In this document: in pieces, positions 32,042-43,300 of the stretch
Numbering within the stretch: position 1 is the stretch's first letter
Layout of the letters: each line of letters opens with the position of its first letter
NCBI GenBank assembly: GCA_963210315.1
Contig: OY723314.1
Span: forward strand, 1,674,001-1,738,000
Source of the DNA: Rhynchopus euleeides
Taxonomy: Eukaryota; Euglenozoa; Diplonemea; Diplonemida; Diplonemidae
DNA: 64,000 nt
Direction of reading: 5' to 3'
Notes under the pieces: generated by a model
Told to the model about the DNA's origin: nothing
What the model saw: the letters and a program-made list of their open reading frames with translations, nothing else
Databases searched by the model: none
Program-made: the position numbers and the translations under genes

Positions 32042-35000
32042 ATGCGCTGTGTGTGGCTCCTCCTTCTTGCATTCGTCGCCTGCCTGCAAGCACTGGACGA
32101 GTGTACCGATTACTCAGGCGCCGTGAAGTGCGACCACAAGCCCCGCTACACTGAGGACGGTTGCTTGTGCGCGTGCTACTGGATGGCCAGATTTCGGGAT
32201 ATGAACGGAGATGAAGTATCCTACCCTCGCCCCGGTAGCGAGCAGCCCTGCTCGACATCGTGCTGCAACCCTAACTTCGGGTCAACTGGTGTATGGTGCT
32301 TGGTCGCGGCTGACGACTACAACAAGGCCGAGTCTGCGTGCAGCGCTTTTCAGGGGAAGCCACAGACATGCACAGTCGTCGGCCTGCTTCCACTCGACGG
32401 TGGTGTGCCTGGACGTGCTCCCATTGCCGGGGTCCCGATCACGCAGAACAACGTGTGCACAGACGCGGGGCAGCTTTGTGTCGACACTGACACGACAGCA
32501 GCTGACACCTGGCAGTGCCAGTGTGTCTGGCCGAATACCGGGTCGCCCGCACAGCAGCAGGTTGCAGTCTGTGCAGTTCCCATCGATGAGTGCATGATGT
32601 CCACTGTCTGTGCTGCTGCCGGGCAGTTTTGCTTTGACCCCGACACAACGGCCTCCGACGACTGGATGTGTTCTTGTGTGGCTCCAACCACAGGTGCATC
32701 AGTCACAGCCGGTGTTGCAACATGCATTCTTGATGAGTGTGCGGCTTCCTGCTTCATATGCGGGACGGATGTTTGCACCAACGCAGGACAGACCTGCTCA
32801 GACCCCGACACTTCTCCATCTTCAGCAAACGACTGGAAGTGCACGTGCCCCGCACCTTCGACAGGATCTGCTGTTGCCAGTGTGGCAACGTGCGTATTGG
32901 ATGAATGCACCCTTTCCTGCCCAACCTGCGAGAAGGGTGTCTGCACCAATGCAGGACAGACCTGTTCAGACCCCGACACTTCGGCATCTTCAACAAACGA
33001 CTGGACATGCGTGTGCCCTCCGCCTTCGACGGGATCTGCCGTTGGTAGTGTTGCAACGTGTGTACTCGATGAGTGCGAGGTTTCCTGCCCAACGTGCGAG
33101 AAGGATGCTTGCAGCAACGCAGGGCAGACCTGTTCAGACCCCGACACTTCCCCATCTTCAACACACAACTGGAAGTGCACGTGCCCTCTGCCTTCGACAT
33201 CATCCGCTGTTGCCAGTGTTGCAACGTGTGCGTTGGGTGAATGCAAGGATTCCTGCCCAACTTGCGGGACGGATGTTTGCACCAGCGCAGGACAAGTATG
33301 CATCGACCTCGACACTTCCCCATCTTCTACAAACGACTGGAAATGCACATGTGCACCGCCTTCGACGGGATCTGCTGTTGCCGGTGTTGCAACATGCGCA
33401 TTGGACGAGTGCACTGCCGCGTGCCCCACATGTGCAATGTCCGTTTGCTCGCAAGGCGGGCAGTCGTGTGTCGATCCTGTGACCACACCCTCAAGCACGG
33501 GCGACTGGTCGTGTGTGTGTCCATCTCCCTCGACTGCAACAAGCGTGGGCAGCCTTGCGGACTGCAGTTTTGACGAGTGCACTGTCCATGCTGCCACCTG
33601 TACGGGTGCTGGCCAGAGCTGCAAGGACCCCGACCTGCTGAATACGGGAGACTGGACGTGCGTGTGCACCCCTCCCAGCACAGGATCTTCTTCGACGGGC
33701 AGTCCTGCCGTGTGTCAGTTGGACGAGTGCTCGGGTGTGTGTGCGACGTGTGCGAACACGACGTGCAGCGCTGCAGGGCAGACCTGCACAGACCGTGGGC
33801 TGGGCGTGTCTTCGCTGCAGGACTGGGCGTGCCGGTGTGCGGCACCCCTGCAGCACATCGAGGCGGTGCTGCAGGCCGCACAGTGCACGCCCCCGAGCGG
33901 TGCGGCGACGGGTGCCCCAGCCTCGCCCGCCCCTGCCACTGACGGACCTGCTGTGACCGGCGCACCCCTTTCTGTGGCAGTTGAGAACGTTGCAGGGGCG
34001 GTGGTGGGTGTGAGCTTCGCTGTGGGTGTGGGGTCTTCGTCGACAGGCGCCGTCGTGGGCGTGGTGTCTGCTGTGAACCAGGCGCGGTTCTGCGACGAGG
34101 GTGACGATGCACCCCCCGTCAACCCTGTGGTGAACCCGCTGACGCAGCGTGTCGGGGCTGGGGCGTACGCCGCACATGCCGGTGCTGTGGTGTTCGTGGC
34201 TGCCACCGTGTGCGTGCTGTGCGGGGTGGTGGCAGGCGTGCTGCTGGTGCTGCGCTGCTACTTCGGGCGCCACATGTCACGCCCGCCCACATCTGTGGAG
34301 CGCCACCGCATGATGGGGCGTGCACGCGTGGGGTGGCTGGTGGTGCCGTTCGCCTTCCTGTACGCGGGTCTGCCGCCCTCCGTGTTTGGGCTGCTGCTGT
34401 ACGGCGGCGTGTGGCGCTGGGTGGGGGCGTGCGGTCTGGTGCTGCTGGTGGTGGCATGGGCGGGTGTGTGGGGCGTGGTGCGCGAGGCGGAGCGGCGCTG
34501 CTGCTGCATGCCGGAGCCGGGTGTGCACACGCTGTGGGTGCGCACCTTCAGCGGGACGCAGTCGTGGGGGCCGCGCGGTGTGTCTGCACACGAGAAGGCG
34601 GAGAACCACGCGTGGCAGGGTGTGTGGTTCGCCGTGTTCGACGCCTACACGTGGGACAGCCGCTACTTCCTGCTGTGGGAGCTGGCAGCGGCCGTGCTGC
34701 TCGGGGCGCTGCAGGCGATGGAGGCGAAGGGGCAGGCGGCGTGTGTGGCGCGTGCGGCATGTGTGGGCGTGGTGGTGCTGCTGCTGGTGCTGGCGGTGGT
34801 GGTCACCCGCCCCTTCCTGACGCTGTTCGAGAACGCGTCCAACGCAGTGCTGCTGCTGCTGGAGGTGGTTGTGATGGTGCTCTCCATCGTGCACGATCTC
34901 ACAGACGATGAGGCGCTGACAGACGCTGCGGATGTGATTTCCGAGTTCGTGACGTGGGGGCTGATGGTGCAGTTCGCCGCGTGCACGTCGATGTTCGTCC

Positions 35001-35281
35001 GCGACAGGTACGCGGACTGGCAGGAGGAGACGGGGCATTCAGGCGTGCTGCGCTTTGCGGCATACTGGCTGTGCTTCGTCGGTGTGCTGGACGGGCTTGT
35101 CGACCGCACCGACTCCGCCTGCACGGCGAAGGAGGAGGAGGAGCTGGTGCCTCTTGGCGTCAGCATGAGCACTGACAGTGCACCAGATGCATGTGAGATG
35201 AGCGTGCCGCTGCTGGACTCCGCCACCACAGCGTGTGTGCCGAACTTCCGACCCCGTCCTGTCAGGAGCTTTGACCTCTGA
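32042..35281 (+). CDS. EGF-repeat multi-span membrane protein, copy C
   Basis: 1,079 residues and intact. The start is chosen at 32042 because it begins a clean signal peptide (MRCVWLLLLAFVACLQA); the open frame upstream to 31790 adds a non-hydrophobic 84-residue stretch. Next comes a roughly 95-residue Cys-rich domain (DECTDYSGAV to PQTC) with a GVWCLVAADDYNK core, then about nine EGF-like eight-Cys modules (DEC ... AGQxCxDPDT ... DWxCxCxPPSTGS). From about residue 651 there are 8-9 hydrophobic spans, with a short cytosolic tail ending PVRSFDL. It is probably a plasma-membrane surface protein, orientation N-terminus out. Relative to A and B, 16 residues are lost just before the first span. 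No enzymatic motif is seen; whether it is a receptor, adhesin or channel is open. Confidence 0.85.
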   Translation: MRCVWLLLLAFVACLQALDECTDYSGAVKCDHKPRYTEDGCLCACYWMARFRDMNGDEVSYPRPGSEQPCSTSCCNPNFGSTGVWCLVAADDYNKAESACSAFQGKPQTCTVVGLLPLDGGVPGRAPIAGVPITQNNVCTDAGQLCVDTDTTAADTWQCQCVWPNTGSPAQQQVAVCAVPIDECMMSTVCAAAGQFCFDPDTTASDDWMCSCVAPTTGASVTAGVATCILDECAASCFICGTDVCTNAGQTCSDPDTSPSSANDWKCTCPAPSTGSAVASVATCVLDECTLSCPTCEKGVCTNAGQTCSDPDTSASSTNDWTCVCPPPSTGSAVGSVATCVLDECEVSCPTCEKDACSNAGQTCSDPDTSPSSTHNWKCTCPLPSTSSAVASVATCALGECKDSCPTCGTDVCTSAGQVCIDLDTSPSSTNDWKCTCAPPSTGSAVAGVATCALDECTAACPTCAMSVCSQGGQSCVDPVTTPSSTGDWSCVCPSPSTATSVGSLADCSFDECTVHAATCTGAGQSCKDPDLLNTGDWTCVCTPPSTGSSSTGSPAVCQLDECSGVCATCANTTCSAAGQTCTDRGLGVSSLQDWACRCAAPLQHIEAVLQAAQCTPPSGAATGAPASPAPATDGPAVTGAPLSVAVENVAGAVVGVSFAVGVGSSSTGAVVGVVSAVNQARFCDEGDDAPPVNPVVNPLTQRVGAGAYAAHAGAVVFVAATVCVLCGVVAGVLLVLRCYFGRHMSRPPTSVERHRMMGRARVGWLVVPFAFLYAGLPPSVFGLLLYGGVWRWVGACGLVLLVVAWAGVWGVVREAERRCCCMPEPGVHTLWVRTFSGTQSWGPRGVSAHEKAENHAWQGVWFAVFDAYTWDSRYFLLWELAAAVLLGALQAMEAKGQAACVARAACVGVVVLLLVLAVVVTRPFLTLFENASNAVLLLLEVVVMVLSIVHDLTDDEALTDAADVISEFVTWGLMVQFAACTSMFVRDRYADWQEETGHSGVLRFAAYWLCFVGVLDGLVDRTDSACTAKEEEELVPLGVSMSTDSAPDACEMSVPLLDSATTACVPNFRPRPVRSFDL

Positions 35282-36206
35282 TCTGATTCAGATTCAGCAC
35301 GTGTGTCCTGCCACTGTGTGTAGTGTTCTTCAGTGGCAGTCTCTTGTTATGTTGTCTTGTTTCTTGCAGTGGCACTTCTCGACGAGCCTTCTGCCTTGCA
35401 TGGCTGTGGGTCTGTGTCTCGCCGACGTTCGGCTGCAGCTGCGGCTGGTCGATTCCCACTCACCCGGTGAGTGTGCTTGAAAACAACGGTATCCACGGTC
35501 TTGCTGCTTGCCCTACCGTTATCAAGCAACTGGAAACGAGACTGCCGCCAGCCAGTGAATTCATCTGGGCCTTCCTCCCCCGTCGCACCCCTGCCCCCTT
35601 CTCTCCCCCCCACCCCATCAAGCGAGCCTCGCACCCTTTAACTGCTCGCCTATGTGACGTCTAACGTTTGAACCTGCAACGCAGCACCACCCCGCGTAGT
35701 TTTGAGCGGCCCCAATTCCATTACGTTAGCGTCGCAACCTACCGTCCTTTCCGACTCACAGCGTGCTGAATCTCGTGTTGAGACTCTCCGAAACAGAATA
35801 GTCGTGGAGATGGTTCCAATGTGAGGCAAAGCCTGCCCAGTCTTCCCACAATCCCCGGTGGGGTGTATAGCCGCCTTAGCCCCCCGAGATCATAAAATTC
35901 ACCAGTGTTTCAACGCAGTTTGGCCCCCACTGGGGTTCGTATCCACGTCTGTTTATGCACTTTCATCTGATGTACATTACAACGGGACAATGGGATTTTC
36001 AGCCAGGTAGGTATCATTATCGGTCAACCTCACAGACAGTGCGTATGTCTGCTCGGGGCTGGTTTCGGGGTCCTTCTGGGATAGAGGATGGCTATCCACT
36101 TGTTCTTTGGTCTTGTGATCTTGTCGTCGTCTGGATGCACGCAGCAGAGTGGCAGCACACACCCTCACATCGCAGGTGGCTGGAGGAACGCCATTCGAGT
36201 AGGGAG

Positions 36207-39200
36207 ATGCGCTGTGTGTGGCTCCTCCTTCTTGCATTCGTCGCCTGCCTGCAAGCACTGGACGAGTGTACCGATTACTCAGGCGCCGTGAAGTGCGACC
36301 ACAAGCCCCGCTACACTGAGGACGGTTGCTTGTGCGCGTGCTACTGGATGGCCAGATTTCGGGATATGAACGGAGATGAAGTATCCTACCCTCGCCCCGG
36401 TAGCGAGCAGCCCTGCTCGACATCGTGCTGCAACCCTAACTTCGGGTCAACTGGTGTATGGTGCTTGGTCGCGGCTGACGACTACAACAAGGCCGAGTCT
36501 GCGTGCAGCGCTTTTCAGGGGAAGCCACAGACATGCACAGTCGTCGGCCTGCTTCCACTCGACGGTGGTGTGCCTGGACGTGCTCCCATTGCCGGGGTCC
36601 CGATCACGCAGAACAACGTGTGCACAGACGCGGGGCAGCTTTGTGTCGACACTGACACGACAGCAGCTGACACCTGGCAGTGCCAGTGTGTCTGGCCGAA
36701 TACCGGGTCGCCCGCACAGCAGCAGGTTGCAGTCTGTGCAGTTCCCATCGATGAGTGCATGATGTCCACTGTCTGTGCTGCTGCCGGGCAGTTTTGCTTT
36801 GACCCCGACACAACGGCCTCCGACGACTGGATGTGTTCTTGTGTGGCTCCAACCACAGGTGCATCAGTCACAGCCGGTGTTGCAACATGCATTCTTGATG
36901 AGTGTGCGGCTTCCTGCTTCATATGCGGGACGGATGTTTGCACCAACGCAGGACAGACCTGCTCAGACCCCGACACTTCTCCATCTTCAGCAAACGACTG
37001 GAAGTGCACGTGCCCCGCACCTTCGACAGGATCTGCTGTTGCCAGTGTGGCAACGTGCGTATTGGATGAATGCACCCTTTCCTGCCCAACCTGCGAGAAG
37101 GGTGTCTGCACCAATGCAGGACAGACCTGTTCAGACCCCGACACTTCGGCATCTTCAACAAACGACTGGACATGCGTGTGCCCTCCGCCTTCGACGGGAT
37201 CTGCCGTTGGTAGTGTTGCAACGTGTGTACTCGATGAGTGCGAGGTTTCCTGCCCAACGTGCGAGAAGGATGCTTGCAGCAACGCAGGGCAGACCTGTTC
37301 AGACCCCGACACTTCCCCATCTTCAACACACAACTGGAAGTGCACGTGCCCTCTGCCTTCGACATCATCCGCTGTTGCCAGTGTTGCAACGTGTGCGTTG
37401 GGTGAATGCAAGGATTCCTGCCCAACTTGCGGGACGGATGTTTGCACCAGCGCAGGACAAGTATGCATCGACCTCGACACTTCCCCATCTTCTACAAACG
37501 ACTGGAAATGCACATGTGCACCGCCTTCGACGGGATCTGCTGTTGCCGGTGTTGCAACATGCGCATTGGACGAGTGCACTGCCGCGTGCCCCACATGTGC
37601 AATGTCCGTTTGCTCGCAAGGCGGGCAGTCGTGTGTCGATCCTGTGACCACACCCTCAAGCACGGGCGACTGGTCGTGTGTGTGTCCATCTCCCTCGACT
37701 GCAACAAGCGTGGGCAGCCTTGCGGACTGCAGTTTTGACGAGTGCACTGTCCATGCTGCCACCTGTACGGGTGCTGGCCAGAGCTGCAAGGACCCCGACC
37801 TGCTGAATACGGGAGACTGGACGTGCGTGTGCACCCCTCCCAGCACAGGATCTTCTTCGACGGGCAGTCCTGCCGTGTGTCAGTTGGACGAGTGCTCGGG
37901 TGTGTGTGCGACGTGTGCGAACACGACGTGCAGCGCTGCAGGGCAGACCTGCACAGACCGTGGGCTGGGCGTGTCTTCGCTGCAGGACTGGGCGTGCCGG
38001 TGTGCGGCACCCCTGCAGCACATCGAGGCGGTGCTGCAGGCCGCACAGTGCACGCCCCCGAGCGGTGCGGCGACGGGTGCCCCAGCCTCGCCCGCCCCTG
38101 CCACTGACGGACCTGCTGTGACCGGCGCACCCCTTTCTGTGGCAGTTGAGAACGTTGCAGGGGCGGTGGTGGGTGTGAGCTTCGCTGTGGGTGTGGGGTC
38201 TTCGTCGACAGGCGCCGTCGTGGGCGTGGTGTCTGCTGTGAACCAGGCGCGGTTCTGCGACGAGGGTGACGATGCACCCCCCGTCAACCCTGTGGTGAAC
38301 CCGCTGACGCAGCGTGTCGGGGCTGGGGCGTACGCCGCACATGCCGGTGCTGTGGTGTTCGTGGCTGCCACCGTGTGCGTGCTGTGCGGGGTGGTGGCAG
38401 GCGTGCTGCTGGTGCTGCGCTGCTACTTCGGGCGCCACATGTCACGCCCGCCCACATCTGTGGAGCGCCACCGCATGATGGGGCGTGCACGCGTGGGGTG
38501 GCTGGTGGTGCCGTTCGCCTTCCTGTACGCGGGTCTGCCGCCCTCCGTGTTTGGGCTGCTGCTGTACGGCGGCGTGTGGCGCTGGGTGGGGGCGTGCGGT
38601 CTGGTGCTGCTGGTGGTGGCATGGGCGGGTGTGTGGGGCGTGGTGCGCGAGGCGGAGCGGCGCTGCTGCTGCATGCCGGAGCCGGGTGTGCACACGCTGT
38701 GGGTGCGCACCTTCAGCGGGACGCAGTCGTGGGGGCCGCGCGGTGTGTCTGCACACGAGAAGGCGGAGAACCACGCGTGGCAGGGTGTGTGGTTCGCCGT
38801 GTTCGACGCCTACACGTGGGACAGCCGCTACTTCCTGCTGTGGGAGCTGGCAGCGGCCGTGCTGCTCGGGGCGCTGCAGGCGATGGAGGCGAAGGGGCAG
38901 GCGGCGTGTGTGGCGCGTGCGGCATGTGTGGGCGTGGTGGTGCTGCTGCTGGTGCTGGCGGTGGTGGTCACCCGCCCCTTCCTGACGCTGTTCGAGAACG
39001 CGTCCAACGCAGTGCTGCTGCTGCTGGAGGTGGTTGTGATGGTGCTCTCCATCGTGCACGATCTCACAGACGATGAGGCGCTGACAGACGCTGCGGATGT
39101 GATTTCCGAGTTCGTGACGTGGGGGCTGATGGTGCAGTTCGCCGCGTGCACGTCGATGTTCGTCCGCGACAGGTACGCGGACTGGCAGGAGGAGACGGGG

Positions 39201-39446
39201 CATTCAGGCGTGCTGCGCTTTGCGGCATACTGGCTGTGCTTCGTCGGTGTGCTGGACGGGCTTGTCGACCGCACCGACTCCGCCTGCACGGCGAAGGAGG
39301 AGGAGGAGCTGGTGCCTCTTGGCGTCAGCATGAGCACTGACAGTGCACCAGATGCATGTGAGATGAGCGTGCCGCTGCTGGACTCCGCCACCACAGCGTG
39401 TGTGCCGAACTTCCGACCCCGTCCTGTCAGGAGCTTTGACCTCTGA
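36207..39446 (+). CDS. EGF-repeat multi-span membrane protein, copy D
   Basis: Identical in protein sequence to copy C and displaced by exactly 4,165 bp. Signal peptide, Cys-rich domain, eight-Cys modules and C-terminal spans are all as in C. The spacer before it is also identical, so whatever drives C should drive D. Gene dosage, rather than new function, is the visible effect of this duplication. Confidence 0.85.
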   Translation: MRCVWLLLLAFVACLQALDECTDYSGAVKCDHKPRYTEDGCLCACYWMARFRDMNGDEVSYPRPGSEQPCSTSCCNPNFGSTGVWCLVAADDYNKAESACSAFQGKPQTCTVVGLLPLDGGVPGRAPIAGVPITQNNVCTDAGQLCVDTDTTAADTWQCQCVWPNTGSPAQQQVAVCAVPIDECMMSTVCAAAGQFCFDPDTTASDDWMCSCVAPTTGASVTAGVATCILDECAASCFICGTDVCTNAGQTCSDPDTSPSSANDWKCTCPAPSTGSAVASVATCVLDECTLSCPTCEKGVCTNAGQTCSDPDTSASSTNDWTCVCPPPSTGSAVGSVATCVLDECEVSCPTCEKDACSNAGQTCSDPDTSPSSTHNWKCTCPLPSTSSAVASVATCALGECKDSCPTCGTDVCTSAGQVCIDLDTSPSSTNDWKCTCAPPSTGSAVAGVATCALDECTAACPTCAMSVCSQGGQSCVDPVTTPSSTGDWSCVCPSPSTATSVGSLADCSFDECTVHAATCTGAGQSCKDPDLLNTGDWTCVCTPPSTGSSSTGSPAVCQLDECSGVCATCANTTCSAAGQTCTDRGLGVSSLQDWACRCAAPLQHIEAVLQAAQCTPPSGAATGAPASPAPATDGPAVTGAPLSVAVENVAGAVVGVSFAVGVGSSSTGAVVGVVSAVNQARFCDEGDDAPPVNPVVNPLTQRVGAGAYAAHAGAVVFVAATVCVLCGVVAGVLLVLRCYFGRHMSRPPTSVERHRMMGRARVGWLVVPFAFLYAGLPPSVFGLLLYGGVWRWVGACGLVLLVVAWAGVWGVVREAERRCCCMPEPGVHTLWVRTFSGTQSWGPRGVSAHEKAENHAWQGVWFAVFDAYTWDSRYFLLWELAAAVLLGALQAMEAKGQAACVARAACVGVVVLLLVLAVVVTRPFLTLFENASNAVLLLLEVVVMVLSIVHDLTDDEALTDAADVISEFVTWGLMVQFAACTSMFVRDRYADWQEETGHSGVLRFAAYWLCFVGVLDGLVDRTDSACTAKEEEELVPLGVSMSTDSAPDACEMSVPLLDSATTACVPNFRPRPVRSFDL

Positions 39447-40371
39447 TCTGATTCAGATTCAGCACGTGTGTCCTGCCACTGTGTGTAGTGTTCTTCAGTG
39501 GCAGTCTCTTGTTATGTTGTCTTGTTTCTTGCAGTGGCACTTCTCGACGAGCCTTCTGCCTTGCATGGCTGTGGGTCTGTGTCTCGCCGACGTTCGGCTG
39601 CAGCTGCGGCTGGTCGATTCCCACTCACCCGGTGAGTGTGCTTGAAAACAACGGTATCCACGGTCTTGCTGCTTGCCCTACCGTTATCAAGCAACTGGAA
39701 ACGAGACTGCCGCCAGCCAGTGAATTCATCTGGGCCTTCCTCCCCCGTCGCACCCCTGCCCCCTTCTCTCCCCCCCACCCCATCAAGCGAGCCTCGCACC
39801 CTTTAACTGCTCGCCTATGTGACGTCTAACGTTTGAACCTGCAACGCAGCACCACCCCGCGTAGTTTTGAGCGGCCCCAATTCCATTACGTTAGCGTCGC
39901 AACCTACCGTCCTTTCCGACTCACAGCGTGCTGAATCTCGTGTTGAGACTCTCCGAAACAGAATAGTCGTGGAGATGGTTCCAATGTGAGGCAAAGCCTG
40001 CCCAGTCTTCCCACAATCCCCGGTGGGGTGTATAGCCGCCTTAGCCCCCCGAGATCATAAAATTCACCAGTGTTTCAACGCAGTTTGGCCCCCACTGGGG
40101 TTCGTATCCACGTCTGTTTATGCACTTTCATCTGATGTACATTACAACGGGACAATGGGATTTTCAGCCAGGTAGGTATCATTATCGGTCAACCTCACAG
40201 ACAGTGCGTATGTCTGCTCGGGGCTGGTTTCGGGGTCCTTCTGGGATAGAGGATGGCTATCCACTTGTTCTTTGGTCTTGTGATCTTGTCGTCGTCTGGA
40301 TGCACGCAGCAGAGTGGCAGCACACACCCTCACATCGCAGGTGGCTGGAGGAACGCCATTCGAGTAGGGAG

Positions 40372-43300
40372 ATGCGCTGTGTGTGGCTCCTCCTTCTTGC
40401 ATTCGTCGCCTGCCTGCAAGCACTGGACGAGTGTACCGATTACTCAGGCGCCGTGAAGTGCGACCACAAGCCCCGCTACACTGAGGACGGTTGCTTGTGC
40501 GCGTGCTACTGGATGGCCAGATTTCGGGATATGAACGGAGATGAAGTATCCTACCCTCGCCCCGGTAGCGAGCAGCCCTGCTCGACATCGTGCTGCAACC
40601 CTAACTTCGGGTCAACTGGTGTATGGTGCTTGGTCGCGGCTGACGACTACAACAAGGCCGAGTCTGCGTGCAGCGCTTTTCAGGGGAAGCCACAGACATG
40701 CACAGTCGTCGGCCTGCTTCCACTCGACGGTGGTGTGCCTGGACGTGCTCCCATTGCCGGGGTCCCGATCACGCAGAACAACGTGTGCACAGACGCGGGG
40801 CAGCTTTGTGTCGACACTGACACGACAGCAGCTGACACCTGGCAGTGCCAGTGTGTCTGGCCGAATACCGGGTCGCCCGCACAGCAGCAGGTTGCAGTCT
40901 GTGCAGTTCCCATCGATGAGTGCATGATGTCCACTGTCTGTGCTGCTGCCGGGCAGTTTTGCTTTGACCCCGACACAACGGCCTCCGACGACTGGATGTG
41001 TTCTTGTGTGGCTCCAACCACAGGTGCATCAGTCACAGCCGGTGTTGCAACATGCATTCTTGATGAGTGTGCGGCTTCCTGCTTCATATGCGGGACGGAT
41101 GTTTGCACCAACGCAGGACAGACCTGCTCAGACCCCGACACTTCTCCATCTTCAGCAAACGACTGGAAGTGCACGTGCCCCGCACCTTCGACAGGATCTG
41201 CTGTTGCCAGTGTGGCAACGTGCGTATTGGATGAATGCACCCTTTCCTGCCCAACCTGCGAGAAGGGTGTCTGCACCAATGCAGGACAGACCTGTTCAGA
41301 CCCCGACACTTCGGCATCTTCAACAAACGACTGGACATGCGTGTGCCCTCCGCCTTCGACGGGATCTGCCGTTGGTAGTGTTGCAACGTGTGTACTCGAT
41401 GAGTGCGAGGTTTCCTGCCCAACGTGCGAGAAGGATGCTTGCAGCAACGCAGGGCAGACCTGTTCAGACCCCGACACTTCCCCATCTTCAACACACAACT
41501 GGAAGTGCACGTGCCCTCTGCCTTCGACATCATCCGCTGTTGCCAGTGTTGCAACGTGTGCGTTGGGTGAATGCAAGGATTCCTGCCCAACTTGCGGGAC
41601 GGATGTTTGCACCAGCGCAGGACAAGTATGCATCGACCTCGACACTTCCCCATCTTCTACAAACGACTGGAAATGCACATGTGCACCGCCTTCGACGGGA
41701 TCTGCTGTTGCCGGTGTTGCAACATGCGCATTGGACGAGTGCACTGCCGCGTGCCCCACATGTGCAATGTCCGTTTGCTCGCAAGGCGGGCAGTCGTGTG
41801 TCGATCCTGTGACCACACCCTCAAGCACGGGCGACTGGTCGTGTGTGTGTCCATCTCCCTCGACTGCAACAAGCGTGGGCAGCCTTGCGGACTGCAGTTT
41901 TGACGAGTGCACTGTCCATGCTGCCACCTGTACGGGTGCTGGCCAGAGCTGCAAGGACCCCGACCTGCTGAATACGGGAGACTGGACGTGCGTGTGCACC
42001 CCTCCCAGCACAGGATCTTCTTCGACGGGCAGTCCTGCCGTGTGTCAGTTGGACGAGTGCTCGGGTGTGTGTGCGACGTGTGCGAACACGACGTGCAGCG
42101 CTGCAGGGCAGACCTGCACAGACCGTGGGCTGGGCGTGTCTTCGCTGCAGGACTGGGCGTGCCGGTGTGCGGCACCCCTGCAGCACATCGAGGCGGTGCT
42201 GCAGGCCGCACAGTGCACGCCCCCGAGCGGTGCGGCGACGGGTGCCCCAGCCTCGCCCGCCCCTGCCACTGACGGACCTGCTGTGACCGGCGCACCCCTT
42301 TCTGTGGCAGTTGAGAACGTTGCAGGGGCGGTGGTGGGTGTGAGCTTCGCTGTGGGTGTGGGGTCTTCGTCGACAGGCGCCGTCGTGGGCGTGGTGTCTG
42401 CTGTGAACCAGGCGCGGTTCTGCGACGAGGGTGACGATGCACCCCCCGTCAACCCTGTGGTGAACCCGCTGACGCAGCGTGTCGGGGCTGGGGCGTACGC
42501 CGCACATGCCGGTGCTGTGGTGTTCGTGGCTGCCACCGTGTGCGTGCTGTGCGGGGTGGTGGCAGGCGTGCTGCTGGTGCTGCGCTGCTACTTCGGGCGC
42601 CACATGTCACGCCCGCCCACATCTGTGGAGCGCCACCGCATGATGGGGCGTGCACGCGTGGGGTGGCTGGTGGTGCCGTTCGCCTTCCTGTACGCGGGTC
42701 TGCCGCCCTCCGTGTTTGGGCTGCTGCTGTACGGCGGCGTGTGGCGCTGGGTGGGGGCGTGCGGTCTGGTGCTGCTGGTGGTGGCATGGGCGGGTGTGTG
42801 GGGCGTGGTGCGCGAGGCGGAGCGGCGCTGCTGCTGCATGCCGGAGCCGGGTGTGCACACGCTGTGGGTGCGCACCTTCAGCGGGACGCAGTCGTGGGGG
42901 CCGCGCGGTGTGTCTGCACACGAGAAGGCGGAGAACCACGCGTGGCAGGGTGTGTGGTTCGCCGTGTTCGACGCCTACACGTGGGACAGCCGCTACTTCC
43001 TGCTGTGGGAGCTGGCAGCGGCCGTGCTGCTCGGGGCGCTGCAGGCGATGGAGGCGAAGGGGCAGGCGGCGTGTGTGGCGCGTGCGGCATGTGTGGGCGT
43101 GGTGGTGCTGCTGCTGGTGCTGGCGGTGGTGGTCACCCGCCCCTTCCTGACGCTGTTCGAGAACGCGTCCAACGCAGTGCTGCTGCTGCTGGAGGTGGTT
43201 GTGATGGTGCTCTCCATCGTGCACGATCTCACAGACGATGAGGCGCTGACAGACGCTGCGGATGTGATTTCCGAGTTCGTGACGTGGGGGCTGATGGTGC

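Noticed and set aside
33985..34000. The 48-bp difference between B and C/D/E as an optional intron
   Set aside because: The segment missing from C/D/E does not end in AG at the junction, and the nearest GT...AG span would be 55 nt and break the frame.
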